From positions 124,001 to 188,000 of the forward strand of contig JADFZL010000010.1 in NCBI GenBank assembly GCA_015232575.1: DNA of 64,000 bases, in the 5' to 3' direction. The stretch is from Candidatus Rifleibacteriota bacterium (GTDB taxonomy: Bacteria > Muiribacteriota > Ozemobacteria > Ozemobacterales > Ozemobacteraceae). The number at the start of each line of letters is the position of its first letter. The first letter of the stretch is position 1. Shown here piece by piece: positions 33,727 to 43,272 of this stretch. Under the pieces are notes generated by a model. That model saw nothing but the letters and a program-made list of their open reading frames with translations. It searched no databases and was not told the DNA's origin. A program made the position numbers and the translations under genes.

Positions 33727-35979
33727 TCAGGGAAGAAGTGCAAAGTCGGCTGAGAGGGTGTCTCTGGAATTTCCACCGACAAAGACTTGAAATTTGCCGG
33801 GTTCTGGGGCGAAGGACATGTCGATTCCGTAGAATGCAAGATCTTCGGATTTCAGTTCGAAACTTACTTTCTTTGATTTCCCTTTTTCAATCAGGACTTT
33901 TTTGAATCCCTTTAATTCTTTAACCGGTCGGGTAACACTTCCGGAAATATCGCGTACATAAAGCTGAACAACTTCTTCTCCGTCATAATTACCTGTATTG
34001 GCTATATCTGCAGATATGTTGATTGAGCCACCCATTTTCATTTCTGCGGAATCAAGAGAAATGTTTGAATATGAAAATTTGGTGTATGAAAGCCCGTATC
34101 CAAATGGGTAAAGTGGTTCGTTCGGAGCATCAAGATACTTGCTTGTGTACTTATTATCAGACATTGGCCTTCCGGTATTTTTCATATTGTAGTGAATCGG
34201 AATCTGTCCGAGGTGTGCAGGAAAAGTCATGGTAAGTTTTCCTGCCGGATTGTATGAACCAAAAACACAATCAGCAATGGCTTTTCCGCCCATGGTACCC
34301 GGGAACCATGCTTCGAGAATTGCGTCAACTGATTTCTGGAGTCTGGTGAGTACAAGTGGTCTGCCGTTTATCAGAACTGCAATTGTTGGTTTTTTTGCTT
34401 TGGAAACAGCCTCAGCAAGTTCATTCTGAATTCCGGGAAGGTCTATGTCAGCTCTTGATGCTGCTTCACCGCTCATCGTCTCGTTTTCACCGAGTATGAG
34501 AATTACTGCATCGCATTTTCTTGCTGTTTCAACAGCTTTGCGAAATCCTTCTCTGTTGTTGCCATTAACGTCACAGCCTTTGGCATAATGGATATCAACA
34601 CCAACCGGAACGGCTTTTCTAATTGCGTCAACGATTGAAACAACTTCAGATGCAAGTCCGACCGCATGCCAGTTTCCGAGCAGGTCAGCTGTTGAATCAG
34701 CAAGAGGACCAATAACAGCGATCTTTTTGACACTTTTTTTAAGTGGAAGCGCATTTTTTTCGTTTTTCAGAAGAACCAGAGATTTCTTTGCCATTTCAAG
34801 AGCAGAATTCAGGTGTCTGGGGCACATGAGCTTTTCTTTTTCGCGCTTCACATCGCAGTATCTGAATGGGTCATCAAACAATCCAAGTTCTGCTTTAGCT
34901 GTGAGAATTCTTCTTACAGCATTGTCAATGTATTTTACTGAAACTTCCCCTGAGTTCACAAGTTCGGCAAGGTGATTCATGAAAACTGCGCCCTGCATGT
35001 CCATGTCTACACCGGCAAGAGCAGATAATTTTCCGGCTTCTCTTTCGTCAGCGGCTATACCATGAGGAATCAGCTCATTGATTGATGTATAATCTGTAAC
35101 AATAAATCCCTGAAAATTCCAGAGTCCGCGCAGAATATTTGTCAGTAAATCTCTGTTTGCAGTACTTGGCACGCCGGCTATTTCATTGAAAGATGTCATG
35201 AATGTTCTTGCACCGGCATCTACGCACGCTTTGAATGGCGGAAGATATGTTTCAAAAAGGGTTCGTTCAGAAACATCAACAGTGTGGTAATCTCTGCCAG
35301 CCTGTGCTGCACCGTATGCCGCAAAATGCTTTGCGCATGCGAGAATTGTGTCTGGTTTGGTGAGGTCTTCTCCCTGGAAACCTTTTACACGGGCTTTGGC
35401 AATGAGACAACCCAGATATGTGTCTTCTCCAGCACCTTCAGATACTCTTCCCCATCTCGGGTCGCGTGCAATGTCAACCATTGGAGCGAAAGTCCAGTTG
35501 ATTCCCTGGGCTGAAGCTTCGATTGCTGCTACTCTTGCTGCCTGCTCAATTGCGTTGAGATCCCACGAACATGATTCTGCAAGAGGAATAGGGAAAATTG
35601 TACGATGCCCGTGAATGACGTCATGTCCGAAAATCAGCGGGATTTTGAGCCTTGTTTCAGATATGGCTGTATTTTGAAGCTGTCTGATATATTCGGCAGA
35701 GATCGCATTAAATACGGCGCCGCATTTACCTGTGCGGATTTGTTCAAGATTCTTGGGATCCATCGTAGGTCCGGTGTTTGCCCAGTGGCTTGTAAAAAGT
35801 GTCATCTGCCCGATTTTTTCATCAAGCGTCATTTTTGCCAGCAGTTCTTCGACCATAGCTGCAATAGATGCCTTCCTGGAAACACTTTTGCTGAAGGCAA
35901 TCGAAGACTGAAACGCAAAACAGAAAGCAATTGCAGCAATAAAAAAGACTTTCGAACTACGACTTTTAAAAAGAATCAT
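33727..35979 (-). CDS. bglX: Periplasmic beta-glucosidase (GH3)
   Basis: The 750-residue protein has a signal peptide and three domains. The N-terminal GH3 barrel has PLIFGHDVIHGHRTIFP, DPRWGRVSEGAGED and the nucleophile aspartate in GFIVTDYTSINEL. The GH3 C-terminal sandwich has LLGNWHAVG and VILILGENETMSGEAASRADIDLPG. A C-terminal Fn3-like domain follows (GEEVVQLYVRDISGSVTRPVKELKGF). It hydrolyses beta-linked gluco-oligosaccharides at the non-reducing end. GGAGGGAG lies 11-15 bases before ATG. It is a single gene with its own terminator. Confidence 0.93.
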   Translation of the reverse strand: MILFKSRSSKVFFIAAIAFCFAFQSSIAFSKSVSRKASIAAMVEELLAKMTLDEKIGQMTLFTSHWANTGPTMDPKNLEQIRTGKCGAVFNAISAEYIRQLQNTAISETRLKIPLIFGHDVIHGHRTIFPIPLAESCSWDLNAIEQAARVAAIEASAQGINWTFAPMVDIARDPRWGRVSEGAGEDTYLGCLIAKARVKGFQGEDLTKPDTILACAKHFAAYGAAQAGRDYHTVDVSERTLFETYLPPFKACVDAGARTFMTSFNEIAGVPSTANRDLLTNILRGLWNFQGFIVTDYTSINELIPHGIAADEREAGKLSALAGVDMDMQGAVFMNHLAELVNSGEVSVKYIDNAVRRILTAKAELGLFDDPFRYCDVKREKEKLMCPRHLNSALEMAKKSLVLLKNEKNALPLKKSVKKIAVIGPLADSTADLLGNWHAVGLASEVVSIVDAIRKAVPVGVDIHYAKGCDVNGNNREGFRKAVETARKCDAVILILGENETMSGEAASRADIDLPGIQNELAEAVSKAKKPTIAVLINGRPLVLTRLQKSVDAILEAWFPGTMGGKAIADCVFGSYNPAGKLTMTFPAHLGQIPIHYNMKNTGRPMSDNKYTSKYLDAPNEPLYPFGYGLSYTKFSYSNISLDSAEMKMGGSINISADIANTGNYDGEEVVQLYVRDISGSVTRPVKELKGFKKVLIEKGKSKKVSFELKSEDLAFYGIDMSFAPEPGKFQVFVGGNSRDTLSADFALLP

Positions 35980-36074
35980 AAGAACAAATCTCCCTCCGCC
36001 AAATTATTTATTTTCCGATGGATTCTCACACACTTTTCATGCAAAAATCCATTATTAGACTGATCAATTTCAAA

Positions 36075-37247
36075 CTATTTTGCCTCAAGGCTGCCTCTTT
36101 CAGATATTCTCCAGAGATACCATGCCGGAATCGTGCGATAAGGTTTCCAGCGCTTTCCAAGCTCTTGAGCTTCCCGTGGAGTTGGAAGCTTCAAAAGCTT
36201 GAATAGTATCATTAATCCTTTTCGAATGCCAAGATCATCTACAGGCCAGACGTCAAGGCGTCCCATGCGGAAGATTAAAAGCATTTCAGCTGTCCATCTC
36301 CCGATTCCGCGAATTTGAACCAGAACATTGATAATCTCATCGTCTGACATTTTGTTCATTTCTTCAAATGATGGTATTTTTCCTGAAATCATCTTGTCGG
36401 AAAGATCTTTCAACGCAGCAGTTTTAGCTCTTGAAAGTCCGCACGCTCTCAATGATTCTTCAGATGCCTCAAGAACCTTTTCCGGTGACAGTAGGCTTCC
36501 TGAATCGCTGTCCAAAGCTTTTCTTACCCGCCCACTGATTGTTGATGCCGCTTTTGCCGTTAGCTGCTGATATACAATAGACTCGAAAAGAGAATCAAAA
36601 ATAGTCTGCTGTTTGTCTATCTTAAGTTTAAAAGGCCCGAAACATCTGATAATGTTGGCAAATGTTTTATCTTTGGATGAAAGATATTCAATCCCAGCCT
36701 GAATTTCGTCGATGATTTCAGTGCTGCATGTTGTTGGCAAAGCTCCTTCTATAGAGAGAAGGAGAGCTTTTGTCCGTGTGCCTCCGTATGCTGAAAAACC
36801 ACCCAGTTTATTTCCGGCTGCCAGAACTCTGTGACATGGAATAATTATCGGAACAGGATTCAATCCGAGTGCTGTTCCTGTGGCTCTTGCAGCGCCAATT
36901 TTTCCGCATGTGGCCGCGAGCTCTTTATAGGTAATTACTTTTCCAGGCGGAACTTTACGGAGGTTCTCGTAAAGAGTTTTTCTGAATTCTGGTAATCCGT
37001 TCAGTTCTAATTCGATATCTGCAAGGTCATCAAGTTTTCCCGCAAGATGTGCGGTAATTCTACAAATTACTTTTTTTATCTTCTGTGGAATTATTTCCGC
37101 TTTTGTGCCACTGCCAGCCGAATCAATCTTCGAGAGAAGATCGACGGTATCTTTTTCTGGAAGCCTCAGAGAGCATATTCCTTTTTCTCCCCAGGCAATG
37201 GCACAAGTTCCCAGTGATGTTTCAAACAGAGTAAATCCGGGTTTCAT
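36075..37247 (-). CDS. Fusion of O6-alkylguanine transferase (Ogt) and AlkA-type glycosylase
   Basis: Residues 1-165 are a methylated-DNA cysteine methyltransferase with the alkyl-acceptor motif IIPCHRVLAAGNKLGGFSAYGG. Residues ~190-390 are a 3-methyladenine glycosylase of the HhH-GPD superfamily, with hairpin VQIRGIGRWTAEMLLIF and the catalytic aspartate region DVWPVDDLGIRKG. One protein thus combines direct reversal of O6-alkylguanine with base excision of N-alkyl purines. Fusions with Ada are known (AdaB/AlkA types); here the Ada zinc domain is absent. The gene begins two bases after the secreted protein gene upstream. Confidence 0.88.
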   Translation of the reverse strand: MKPGFTLFETSLGTCAIAWGEKGICSLRLPEKDTVDLLSKIDSAGSGTKAEIIPQKIKKVICRITAHLAGKLDDLADIELELNGLPEFRKTLYENLRKVPPGKVITYKELAATCGKIGAARATGTALGLNPVPIIIPCHRVLAAGNKLGGFSAYGGTRTKALLLSIEGALPTTCSTEIIDEIQAGIEYLSSKDKTFANIIRCFGPFKLKIDKQQTIFDSLFESIVYQQLTAKAASTISGRVRKALDSDSGSLLSPEKVLEASEESLRACGLSRAKTAALKDLSDKMISGKIPSFEEMNKMSDDEIINVLVQIRGIGRWTAEMLLIFRMGRLDVWPVDDLGIRKGLMILFKLLKLPTPREAQELGKRWKPYRTIPAWYLWRISERGSLEAK

Positions 37248-37249
37248 TG

Positions 37250-38440
37250 CTATTTTTTGCTGCCTTTGAACTTGATCTTTATGCTGCCCTTCCAGACAGA
37301 TTTTTGATTGAAAACTGAAGATTCAAGATTAGAAATTAAATATTCGAGAGAATGAGTTGATGCAGCACGAAGGAATTGTACTACTTTTGAACAGTCTGGA
37401 GCTATAATCGAATAGGTGCTGGTAATATTCCCTTCTGAATCAGGATTCGATTCAGAGTTTTCGTTTATTTTGATATCATTGTTGTTTCTTATTTCTTCGA
37501 CAAATTGGGTAATATCCGTGATTGAATTTGCTGTTGGATTATTCCTGGGAAGATTTTCTGCAAGGACTTTCAATTTCAGTTCTTTGCCTTCACTTGCCGG
37601 AGAAGCTGATTCCACTTTCAAACCATTAAGTTCCGCAATCTTCTTTTCAACTGCAGAGGAATCGATGGAACTTTGAGAGAAAAAAGTGACTGTAAAATTC
37701 ACTTTCCCTGATACTTCTTCTGGTTCATCTGAGGAAATGCGTGAAATATTTTTTCCAAGAGTTTTATCACTGAGAATTGTATCTACTGCATTGCACAATA
37801 ACTCTGATGCGAACTGCGCCTCTGGAAGTTTCTTAACTTCATCAGCAATTACTGATGGTTTTGGAGATACTTTTTCAAGTTTCGCAATAAATTCTTTAAC
37901 CTTGGGGTTGTCGGGGGATTTTTTTGAGACAATTTCGATATTTCTCCATGCACCCATGAAGTCTTTAGTTTTTGCACACACTATTGCTTTAAGAAACCGT
38001 CCAGACTGGAAATCAGGAATTCTTTCGAAAATGATATCCAATTCTTTCTCAACATCCTTCAGATTTCCTTCTTTAAAACGTCTCTTGGCAATTTTCAGAT
38101 GACCTTCACAGAACCTTTTTGATATTGGATCATCAGATTCATCTTTTCCTGTGTCGCCAGGCTCAGGTGATGAATCAACAACATTATTTTCTTTATTGGG
38201 AGGGGCAGGATTGCCCTCGCTGAAAGTTGGATTGCCTGAACTTTCCTCTGGTGTATCAGTTTTTACGTCTTTCATTAAAGACTTCAGTTCATTTTTGGCT
38301 TTTTCCATGTCAGCATCAGATAATTGGGCAATAAGGAAGGGACGATTTTCTGAAAAACTTTCAATGGAGGAAAAATTATTTCCGGCAGAGAGGGAACTGG
38401 TTGCGAGAAAGGAAAAAATCAGAAAGATATATTTTTTCAT
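37250..38440 (-). CDS. Secreted TPR-like protein of unknown function
   Basis: The 396-residue protein has a signal peptide (MKKYIFLIFSFLATSSLSAG), an acidic Pro/Ser-rich region (residues 50-105), a short TPR-like block (HLKIAKRRFKEGNLKDVEKELDIIFERIPDFQSGRFLKA) and a C-terminal region of beta-alpha units (GKVNFTVTFFSQSSIDSSAVEKKIAELNGLKV, EGNITSTYSIIAPDCSKVVQFLRAAST) resembling small ferredoxin-like domains. GAGGAATAATT precedes ATG. It is co-transcribed with the Ogt-AlkA fusion, though no functional link is visible. Confidence 0.5.
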   Translation of the reverse strand: MKKYIFLIFSFLATSSLSAGNNFSSIESFSENRPFLIAQLSDADMEKAKNELKSLMKDVKTDTPEESSGNPTFSEGNPAPPNKENNVVDSSPEPGDTGKDESDDPISKRFCEGHLKIAKRRFKEGNLKDVEKELDIIFERIPDFQSGRFLKAIVCAKTKDFMGAWRNIEIVSKKSPDNPKVKEFIAKLEKVSPKPSVIADEVKKLPEAQFASELLCNAVDTILSDKTLGKNISRISSDEPEEVSGKVNFTVTFFSQSSIDSSAVEKKIAELNGLKVESASPASEGKELKLKVLAENLPRNNPTANSITDITQFVEEIRNNNDIKINENSESNPDSEGNITSTYSIIAPDCSKVVQFLRAASTHSLEYLISNLESSVFNQKSVWKGSIKIKFKGSKK

Positions 38441-38542
38441 AATTATTCCTCGGTTTCATTTATTCAGCTCTCTTAATTTAAACCCTGAGGAATAAAAATG
38501 CAAACATCTTCAATAAAATATTATCTGGAAATCTGGAAAATT

Positions 38543-38716
38543 TCAGTGACTCGAAAGATTAACAGGCTGATTATCAGACAATTCTCTCTGAAATATGTGA
38601 AAAATCTCGAAAGTCGAGAGGCTTTGGATGCGTGTATCTGGCTGATCTTCCATCCATCCAAGAAACAGATCGTCCTGAAACAGTTCTGTAACTCCAAGCA
38701 TTTCCGGGTATACCAT
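38543..38716 (-). CDS. Small 57-residue hypothetical protein
   Basis: MVYPEMLGVTELFQDDLFLG... starts at ATG 38716 with AGGAG (38724-38728) seven bases upstream, an ideal ribosome site in a 370-base gap. The product is acidic to neutral, without a signal or membrane segment. It could be a peptide attached to the polysaccharide operon that ends nearby at 38811. Coding status rests mainly on the ribosome site. Confidence 0.35.
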   Translation of the reverse strand: MVYPEMLGVTELFQDDLFLGWMEDQPDTRIQSLSTFEIFHIFQRELSDNQPVNLSSH

Positions 38717-38810
38717 TTCTTTTCTCCTGATTTTTCTATCTATTAATACTATCGGAGGAAAGAAATGATATTCGAAGTACCTCAATGAAAATAAATCAGT
38801 AATAGTAAAA

Positions 38811-39914
38811 TTAAGCCTTCAATTTATTGTAGATGGCCATCGTTTCATCAGAACATTTATCCCATGAAAAGTGTTGCAGTCTTTCAAAGCCGCGTTCGAT
38901 AAGGTCATTTGCGAGAGTTGAAGAAGAAAGAACGCGCTCTATTGCTGATAATAATTCATTTTCATCAGACGCTTCCGCAATTTCTGCGGCATTGCCAACT
39001 ACTTCCGGTAATGAGCTTGAATTGCTGCATACCACTGGACATCCGAATGACATCGCTTCCAGGGGCGGCATTCCAAAACCTTCGTAGAGAGAAGGGTAGA
39101 CAAACAAACTGGCGGTAGAATAAAGATCTGAAAGCATTTCATCATTTCCGCGAAGAAATTTAACTTTTTCAGTATCAAGATTCATCTGAGCCATGATAGA
39201 TAATTCATTCTGTCCTGGTTTGTCGCCGCCAAAACACACAATAGAATAATTATTTTTCAGAAAATCTGATCGACCGAAAGCACGCAGAAGAGTTTCGAAG
39301 TTCTTGTATCCTCTTCTTTCACCCACAAATAAAATCACCGGCTTTTTTTCTTTATTATAGTTTGTTGCGTCTTTTTTGCCTTTGATCGAATATCCAAGAT
39401 ATATTACCGATGTTTTACTTTCTGGGACGGAAAGGAACTTAATAAGGTCTTTCCTTGTATTTTCAGAAATACAGATTATATGATCTGCTTCCCTGACTTT
39501 AAGTGCTTTATAAGAGCGGTTTTTATCATCTGCCGGAAATAATTCAGGGTATTTTTCGTAGGTCATGTCATAGACGGTTATTACCTTTTTTGCCCCTTTT
39601 GGCAAATAATTTGTTGGGAAATGGTATGTTTCATGCAATATATCGATGTCTTTCCTGAATTTCAGCAGAAGTTTTGAAACAAATGTGTTCAAGAAAATTA
39701 ATATTTTTTCTGATCTTGGAAATCTCTGGATTTTCATTCCATGCAGTAGTACATTTTCAATATTTTCAATGTACTGATTTATATAAAGCGGTGCAAGTAT
39801 TTCAACTCTGTTATTCTTATCTGTTGCCAGCTTTCGTGCTATTTCGCTGACATATCTTGATACACCACCATATTGTTGAAAACTGAAAACCTGATGATCA
39901 AACAGAATATTCAT
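38811..39914 (-). CDS. Glycosyltransferase family 4 (GT-B)
   Basis: The 367-residue enzyme begins with MNILFDHQVFSFQQYGGVSRYV and has the C-terminal sugar-nucleotide motif LFVYPSLYEGFGMPPLEAMSFGCPVVCSNSSSLPEV, in which EGFGMPPLE is the E-x7-E signature. It resembles WbaZ-like mannosyltransferases of O-antigen clusters. It should add a sugar to the lipid-linked repeat unit at the inner membrane. It overlaps the preceding GT2 gene by four bases and is the last gene of the polysaccharide operon. Confidence 0.88.
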   Translation of the reverse strand: MNILFDHQVFSFQQYGGVSRYVSEIARKLATDKNNRVEILAPLYINQYIENIENVLLHGMKIQRFPRSEKILIFLNTFVSKLLLKFRKDIDILHETYHFPTNYLPKGAKKVITVYDMTYEKYPELFPADDKNRSYKALKVREADHIICISENTRKDLIKFLSVPESKTSVIYLGYSIKGKKDATNYNKEKKPVILFVGERRGYKNFETLLRAFGRSDFLKNNYSIVCFGGDKPGQNELSIMAQMNLDTEKVKFLRGNDEMLSDLYSTASLFVYPSLYEGFGMPPLEAMSFGCPVVCSNSSSLPEVVGNAAEIAEASDENELLSAIERVLSSSTLANDLIERGFERLQHFSWDKCSDETMAIYNKLKA

Positions 39915-40942
39915 TGTCCATCCTTAAAAATATTATCTAATTCCTGTCTGTATTTGTACGTGTAATATATTTTATTTAGTTTTCTTGCAAGCCCCAGCAT
40001 TAATTTTCCAGGTTTAATATTATTCAGATTCCATGTAATGGAAATCTTCTTTCGAAGTTTGTTTCTTCCTGTCTCGCTGAGGTATTTCTGTGCCAGTTTT
40101 ATGTCTTCAATATCGTTCCGAAATACAGCTGACATGCCCGTCAGGTAAACAAAACCGAGAAGCATTCCGCTGATGTTTTCCTCAATTTTCTTTTTCTCTT
40201 CAACGCTTAAAATGTTTTCGCTGGTAAGTTTCCCGATAATTTTTTTTCCGACAGGCCAATAGGCAGAAGGTGAGCCGCGTGAACCTTTCAGATCTATTAG
40301 TGAATGACTTGTAAAAACAGCTCCATTTGCTTTTGAAACAAAAAACGGCACCTTCAATGCTGCTCTGAGGAGAAAATCAAAATCAATTATGGGAATTTCC
40401 GGATCAATTGAACCGATTTTTTCAAAAATTTCCTTTCGAAATAATGTTCCTGTCCATGTAGGAACTCCGATTTCTGTCATTTTTATCAGACCTTGCGGTG
40501 GCGGAAAAAAACCTTCTGGAAATGACTTGGAAAAATGGTCCATTACTGGAATACCGGTCGGGTTATTGTCGAAAACTTTGAGGGAGCCGAAGAATGCCTC
40601 AGGATGCCTGGCAAAGCCATGCAATGCGTTTTCGAAAAATCCTGGAAGAAGGTAGTCATCGTCAGAAAGAATCGAGAAATAATCGGAGTCAATTTTTCCA
40701 AGAAGAAAGTTAAAATTGTTTAAGCCACCAATGTTATTCTGCTGGCGATGTACGATCACTCTTGAATCAGTTTTAACCAGCTTTTCAAGAACAGCCGAAG
40801 TTTCATCGGAAGAAGCATTATCAGAAATTATAACCTGAAAATTCTTATGTGATTGGGACAAAACGCTTTCAACAGCTTTTTTCAAAAGAGCTGCCCTGTT
40901 GAAAGTCGGAATAATTGTCGTTATAGATGGCTTGTTCATCAT
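39911..40942 (-). CDS. Glycosyltransferase family 2
   Basis: The true start is ATG 40942 (or 40939) with GAGGCG eight bases upstream; the open frame continues to 41173 inside the flippase gene and is not coding there. The product (about 343 residues) begins SITTIIPTFNRAALLKKAVESVLSQ and has the DxD-like FSILSDDDYLLPGFF, as in GT-A enzymes of family 2. The C-terminal third is hydrophobic/basic and may associate with the membrane. It transfers a sugar in assembly of the repeat unit whose flippase gene lies two bases upstream. Confidence 0.85.
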   Translation of the reverse strand: MMNKPSITTIIPTFNRAALLKKAVESVLSQSHKNFQVIISDNASSDETSAVLEKLVKTDSRVIVHRQQNNIGGLNNFNFLLGKIDSDYFSILSDDDYLLPGFFENALHGFARHPEAFFGSLKVFDNNPTGIPVMDHFSKSFPEGFFPPPQGLIKMTEIGVPTWTGTLFRKEIFEKIGSIDPEIPIIDFDFLLRAALKVPFFVSKANGAVFTSHSLIDLKGSRGSPSAYWPVGKKIIGKLTSENILSVEEKKKIEENISGMLLGFVYLTGMSAVFRNDIEDIKLAQKYLSETGRNKLRKKISITWNLNNIKPGKLMLGLARKLNKIYYTYKYRQELDNIFKDGQ

Positions 40943-40944
40943 GA

Positions 40945-42462
40945 TTAAGCGCCTCTGTATTTGTTTTGAATAATATAGGTGAGTTTTTGAATAATTAATG
41001 TTCGTATTTTTCTGCTGGCAGCAACAGTTGCTGCAAGTGTAATGCAATAAGCTCCGAGAAGGAAAATCACGCCAGTTAGTCTTCCGGCGGGAAATGGAAT
41101 TAATCTTATGATACCTGCTATTGAAAATGCAGCCATGGCAGGTAAAATTATGTCCATGATGTACCATTTCCATTTTTCAGTATTAAGAAGTCTTGTGTGC
41201 ATTATCTGAATCGTAATAATTATGTAAGTGCTGTTAAGAATTACCCATGCTGATGCAGAGCCAATTGGACCATAAAGACGTGTAAGTATTATTGACAATG
41301 GTACAATCAGAAAAGTCATGAAGAGGTTTACCATGAACGGAAGTTTTGTCCAACCTGCAGCCAACTGTAGTGCATAAGGAACATTCATCAGGCAGTTCAA
41401 TGATGTTCCTATAACCAGAACGCTTAAAATCGCTGAAGAATTAGCTGCATTAACCGGGTTCTTTGTCCACAGCAGAATAACCTCAGATGAAAAAAAAGCC
41501 AGAATGGAAGCTATCGGAAGCGCTATTGCAGAAACAGTCTGAGAACTTAAATGATACAGTCTTATCAGCTCTTCTCTTGCATTTACCGCAAGAAGTGTTG
41601 TAAATTTGGGAAAAACTGCATAGAAAACCGGTCCGATAAGTCTGTGAAGACTCATTGCAATAGTGTTCGTGAACATGTAATAACCGAACATTTCAAGTGA
41701 AAGCATTCTACTGATAATAATTTTGTCTATTTGCATCAGAATTGTTGCCAGAATTGAAATTCCGCTGAGACCGGCGGCAAATTTCCAGATGTTTTTCAGA
41801 AGATCCAATCTGAAAATGGGCTTTCTAGCGTTACCTGAAAGGCTTTTCCAGAGAAAAAAAGCTACTGTTCCGGTGTGAAGGATGCTTGTTATAATCTGCC
41901 AGAGAAAAAAAGTTCCGATTGTGGGTGAAACCAGCCATAAAACAGCCGCTGCGCCGGCTGAACGAAAAGTGGCGGCTCCGATGTTGATATAATTAAGAGT
42001 GACCTGATTCTGTAATCCCATCAGACCGCCACCGTAGAGAGCGAGTGGCCATTGAAAGCCAATAGCTACACCCATAACCATTATTGCATATCTGACGGTA
42101 TCAGGCGATAAAGTTTTCAGATTAACCCATTTAAATGCAATATAATCTGAAAGAATAATTACAATAACAGATATTATTGCGGCGATAATCCAGTAAATTA
42201 TCTCAAGAGTTCGCAGTAAATCACGCATTTCTACGAGATTATCTTTATCGACCGATAATTTTGCAAGTTCCCGGTTGAGCGTGCTGCTGAGTCCAAGTTC
42301 AAGAACAGAAAAAAGTACAATCAGAGTTGCATAAATGCCGACCAGACCATAAGATTCGATCCCCAGAAAATCAATATAAAGGGGAACGAAAATAAGGCTT
42401 ACCAGGCCAACCCAGATATTGCCGAAAACATTGGCAACAATATTTTTCTTTATTGTTGCCAT
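40945..42462 (-). CDS. wzx: Wzx-type oligosaccharide flippase
   Basis: This 505-residue integral membrane protein has about 14 helices. It starts KKNIVANVFGNIWVGLVSLIFVPLYIDFLGIESYGLVG, the pattern of the MATE/PST superfamily (RfbX/Wzx). It would flip the lipid-linked saccharide unit across the inner membrane. No Wzy polymerase was recognised in this operon, so polymerisation may be encoded elsewhere or absent. Specific substrate unknown. Confidence 0.88.
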   Translation of the reverse strand: MATIKKNIVANVFGNIWVGLVSLIFVPLYIDFLGIESYGLVGIYATLIVLFSVLELGLSSTLNRELAKLSVDKDNLVEMRDLLRTLEIIYWIIAAIISVIVIILSDYIAFKWVNLKTLSPDTVRYAIMVMGVAIGFQWPLALYGGGLMGLQNQVTLNYINIGAATFRSAGAAAVLWLVSPTIGTFFLWQIITSILHTGTVAFFLWKSLSGNARKPIFRLDLLKNIWKFAAGLSGISILATILMQIDKIIISRMLSLEMFGYYMFTNTIAMSLHRLIGPVFYAVFPKFTTLLAVNAREELIRLYHLSSQTVSAIALPIASILAFFSSEVILLWTKNPVNAANSSAILSVLVIGTSLNCLMNVPYALQLAAGWTKLPFMVNLFMTFLIVPLSIILTRLYGPIGSASAWVILNSTYIIITIQIMHTRLLNTEKWKWYIMDIILPAMAAFSIAGIIRLIPFPAGRLTGVIFLLGAYCITLAATVAASRKIRTLIIQKLTYIIQNKYRGA

Positions 42463-42472
42463 TTAGAGAGAC

Positions 42473-43243
42473 TCAACCAATCTTTTTTATCCAGGCTTCC
42501 GGCCAGTGAGTAATGTTTTCAGACAAAGCACTCTCGTTAAATGGCCATACAGGAACTTCAATTTTATATTCTTTATGTGAAGCAACAAATTCTTGTGCCG
42601 CAGCGGTAGGGTGGTTCTCTTTCCACTCGGGTTTTCCTCTTGGAACATCGTAAAGGTCTTTCATGCTTCCATCGGTTGCGACAATGTATGAACCCGGCGA
42701 GACAAGGGTGTGATACGCTTCGAGCTCAGCAAGTACATGCTCTTTTGTGTGATTTGAATCAAGCAATATAAGTACCCGCTCATTCTTCCCAATAAGATTT
42801 TTTACTTTCTGAACTGTGTCCGGCGCAACCGAGCTTCCTTCAATCAATGTTATGAATGGAAATAATTCATGGCTTTCGATGGCTTCTCTGTTATGTTTTC
42901 TGATTTCAATGTCAACTCCGATAACCCGACCTTTTCCCATTGCTTTGCAGAGACTTGCGTAAAAAATCAGTGAACCTCCGTGTGCAATGCCAGTTTCAAG
43001 AATTACGTCAGGTTTTACTTTGTAAATAACTTCCTGGGTTCTGATCATGTCTTCAGGTAACTGAATAACAGGGCGTCCCATCCATGAAAATGTGTATGGA
43101 TATTTTTCGTTCCAGCCGACTTTCAGCCAGAGCTGGGAAATAATTTCAAACGATTCTTTCGAATAAAGTTTGTGTGAGCAGATTTTACTGCCATTATCTT
43201 CTGAATAAATCTCTTTCTTATCAGTATCAATTATATATTTCAT
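42473..43243 (-). CDS. CmcI/RhmO-like sugar O-methyltransferase (cephalosporin hydroxylase family)
   Basis: The 256-residue protein has an SAM-binding Rossmann core (PDVILETGIAHGGSLIFYASLC, GRVIGVDIEIR) and LILLDSNHTKEHVLAELEAY with metal-binding Asp/His. Members include CmcI and rhamnosyl O-methyltransferases. In a polysaccharide operon it most likely O-methylates a sugar, often as a capping modification. GAGGAAAAA precedes ATG. Confidence 0.8.
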   Translation of the reverse strand: MKYIIDTDKKEIYSEDNGSKICSHKLYSKESFEIISQLWLKVGWNEKYPYTFSWMGRPVIQLPEDMIRTQEVIYKVKPDVILETGIAHGGSLIFYASLCKAMGKGRVIGVDIEIRKHNREAIESHELFPFITLIEGSSVAPDTVQKVKNLIGKNERVLILLDSNHTKEHVLAELEAYHTLVSPGSYIVATDGSMKDLYDVPRGKPEWKENHPTAAAQEFVASHKEYKIEVPVWPFNESALSENITHWPEAWIKKIG

Positions 43244-43272
43244 TTTTTCCTCATTTCTTGTTTTTTATAGGT

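Noticed and set aside
40943..41173. Long N-terminus of the GT2 protein
   Set aside because: It lies antiphase inside the flippase gene. The GT2 signature and ribosome site place the start at 40942.
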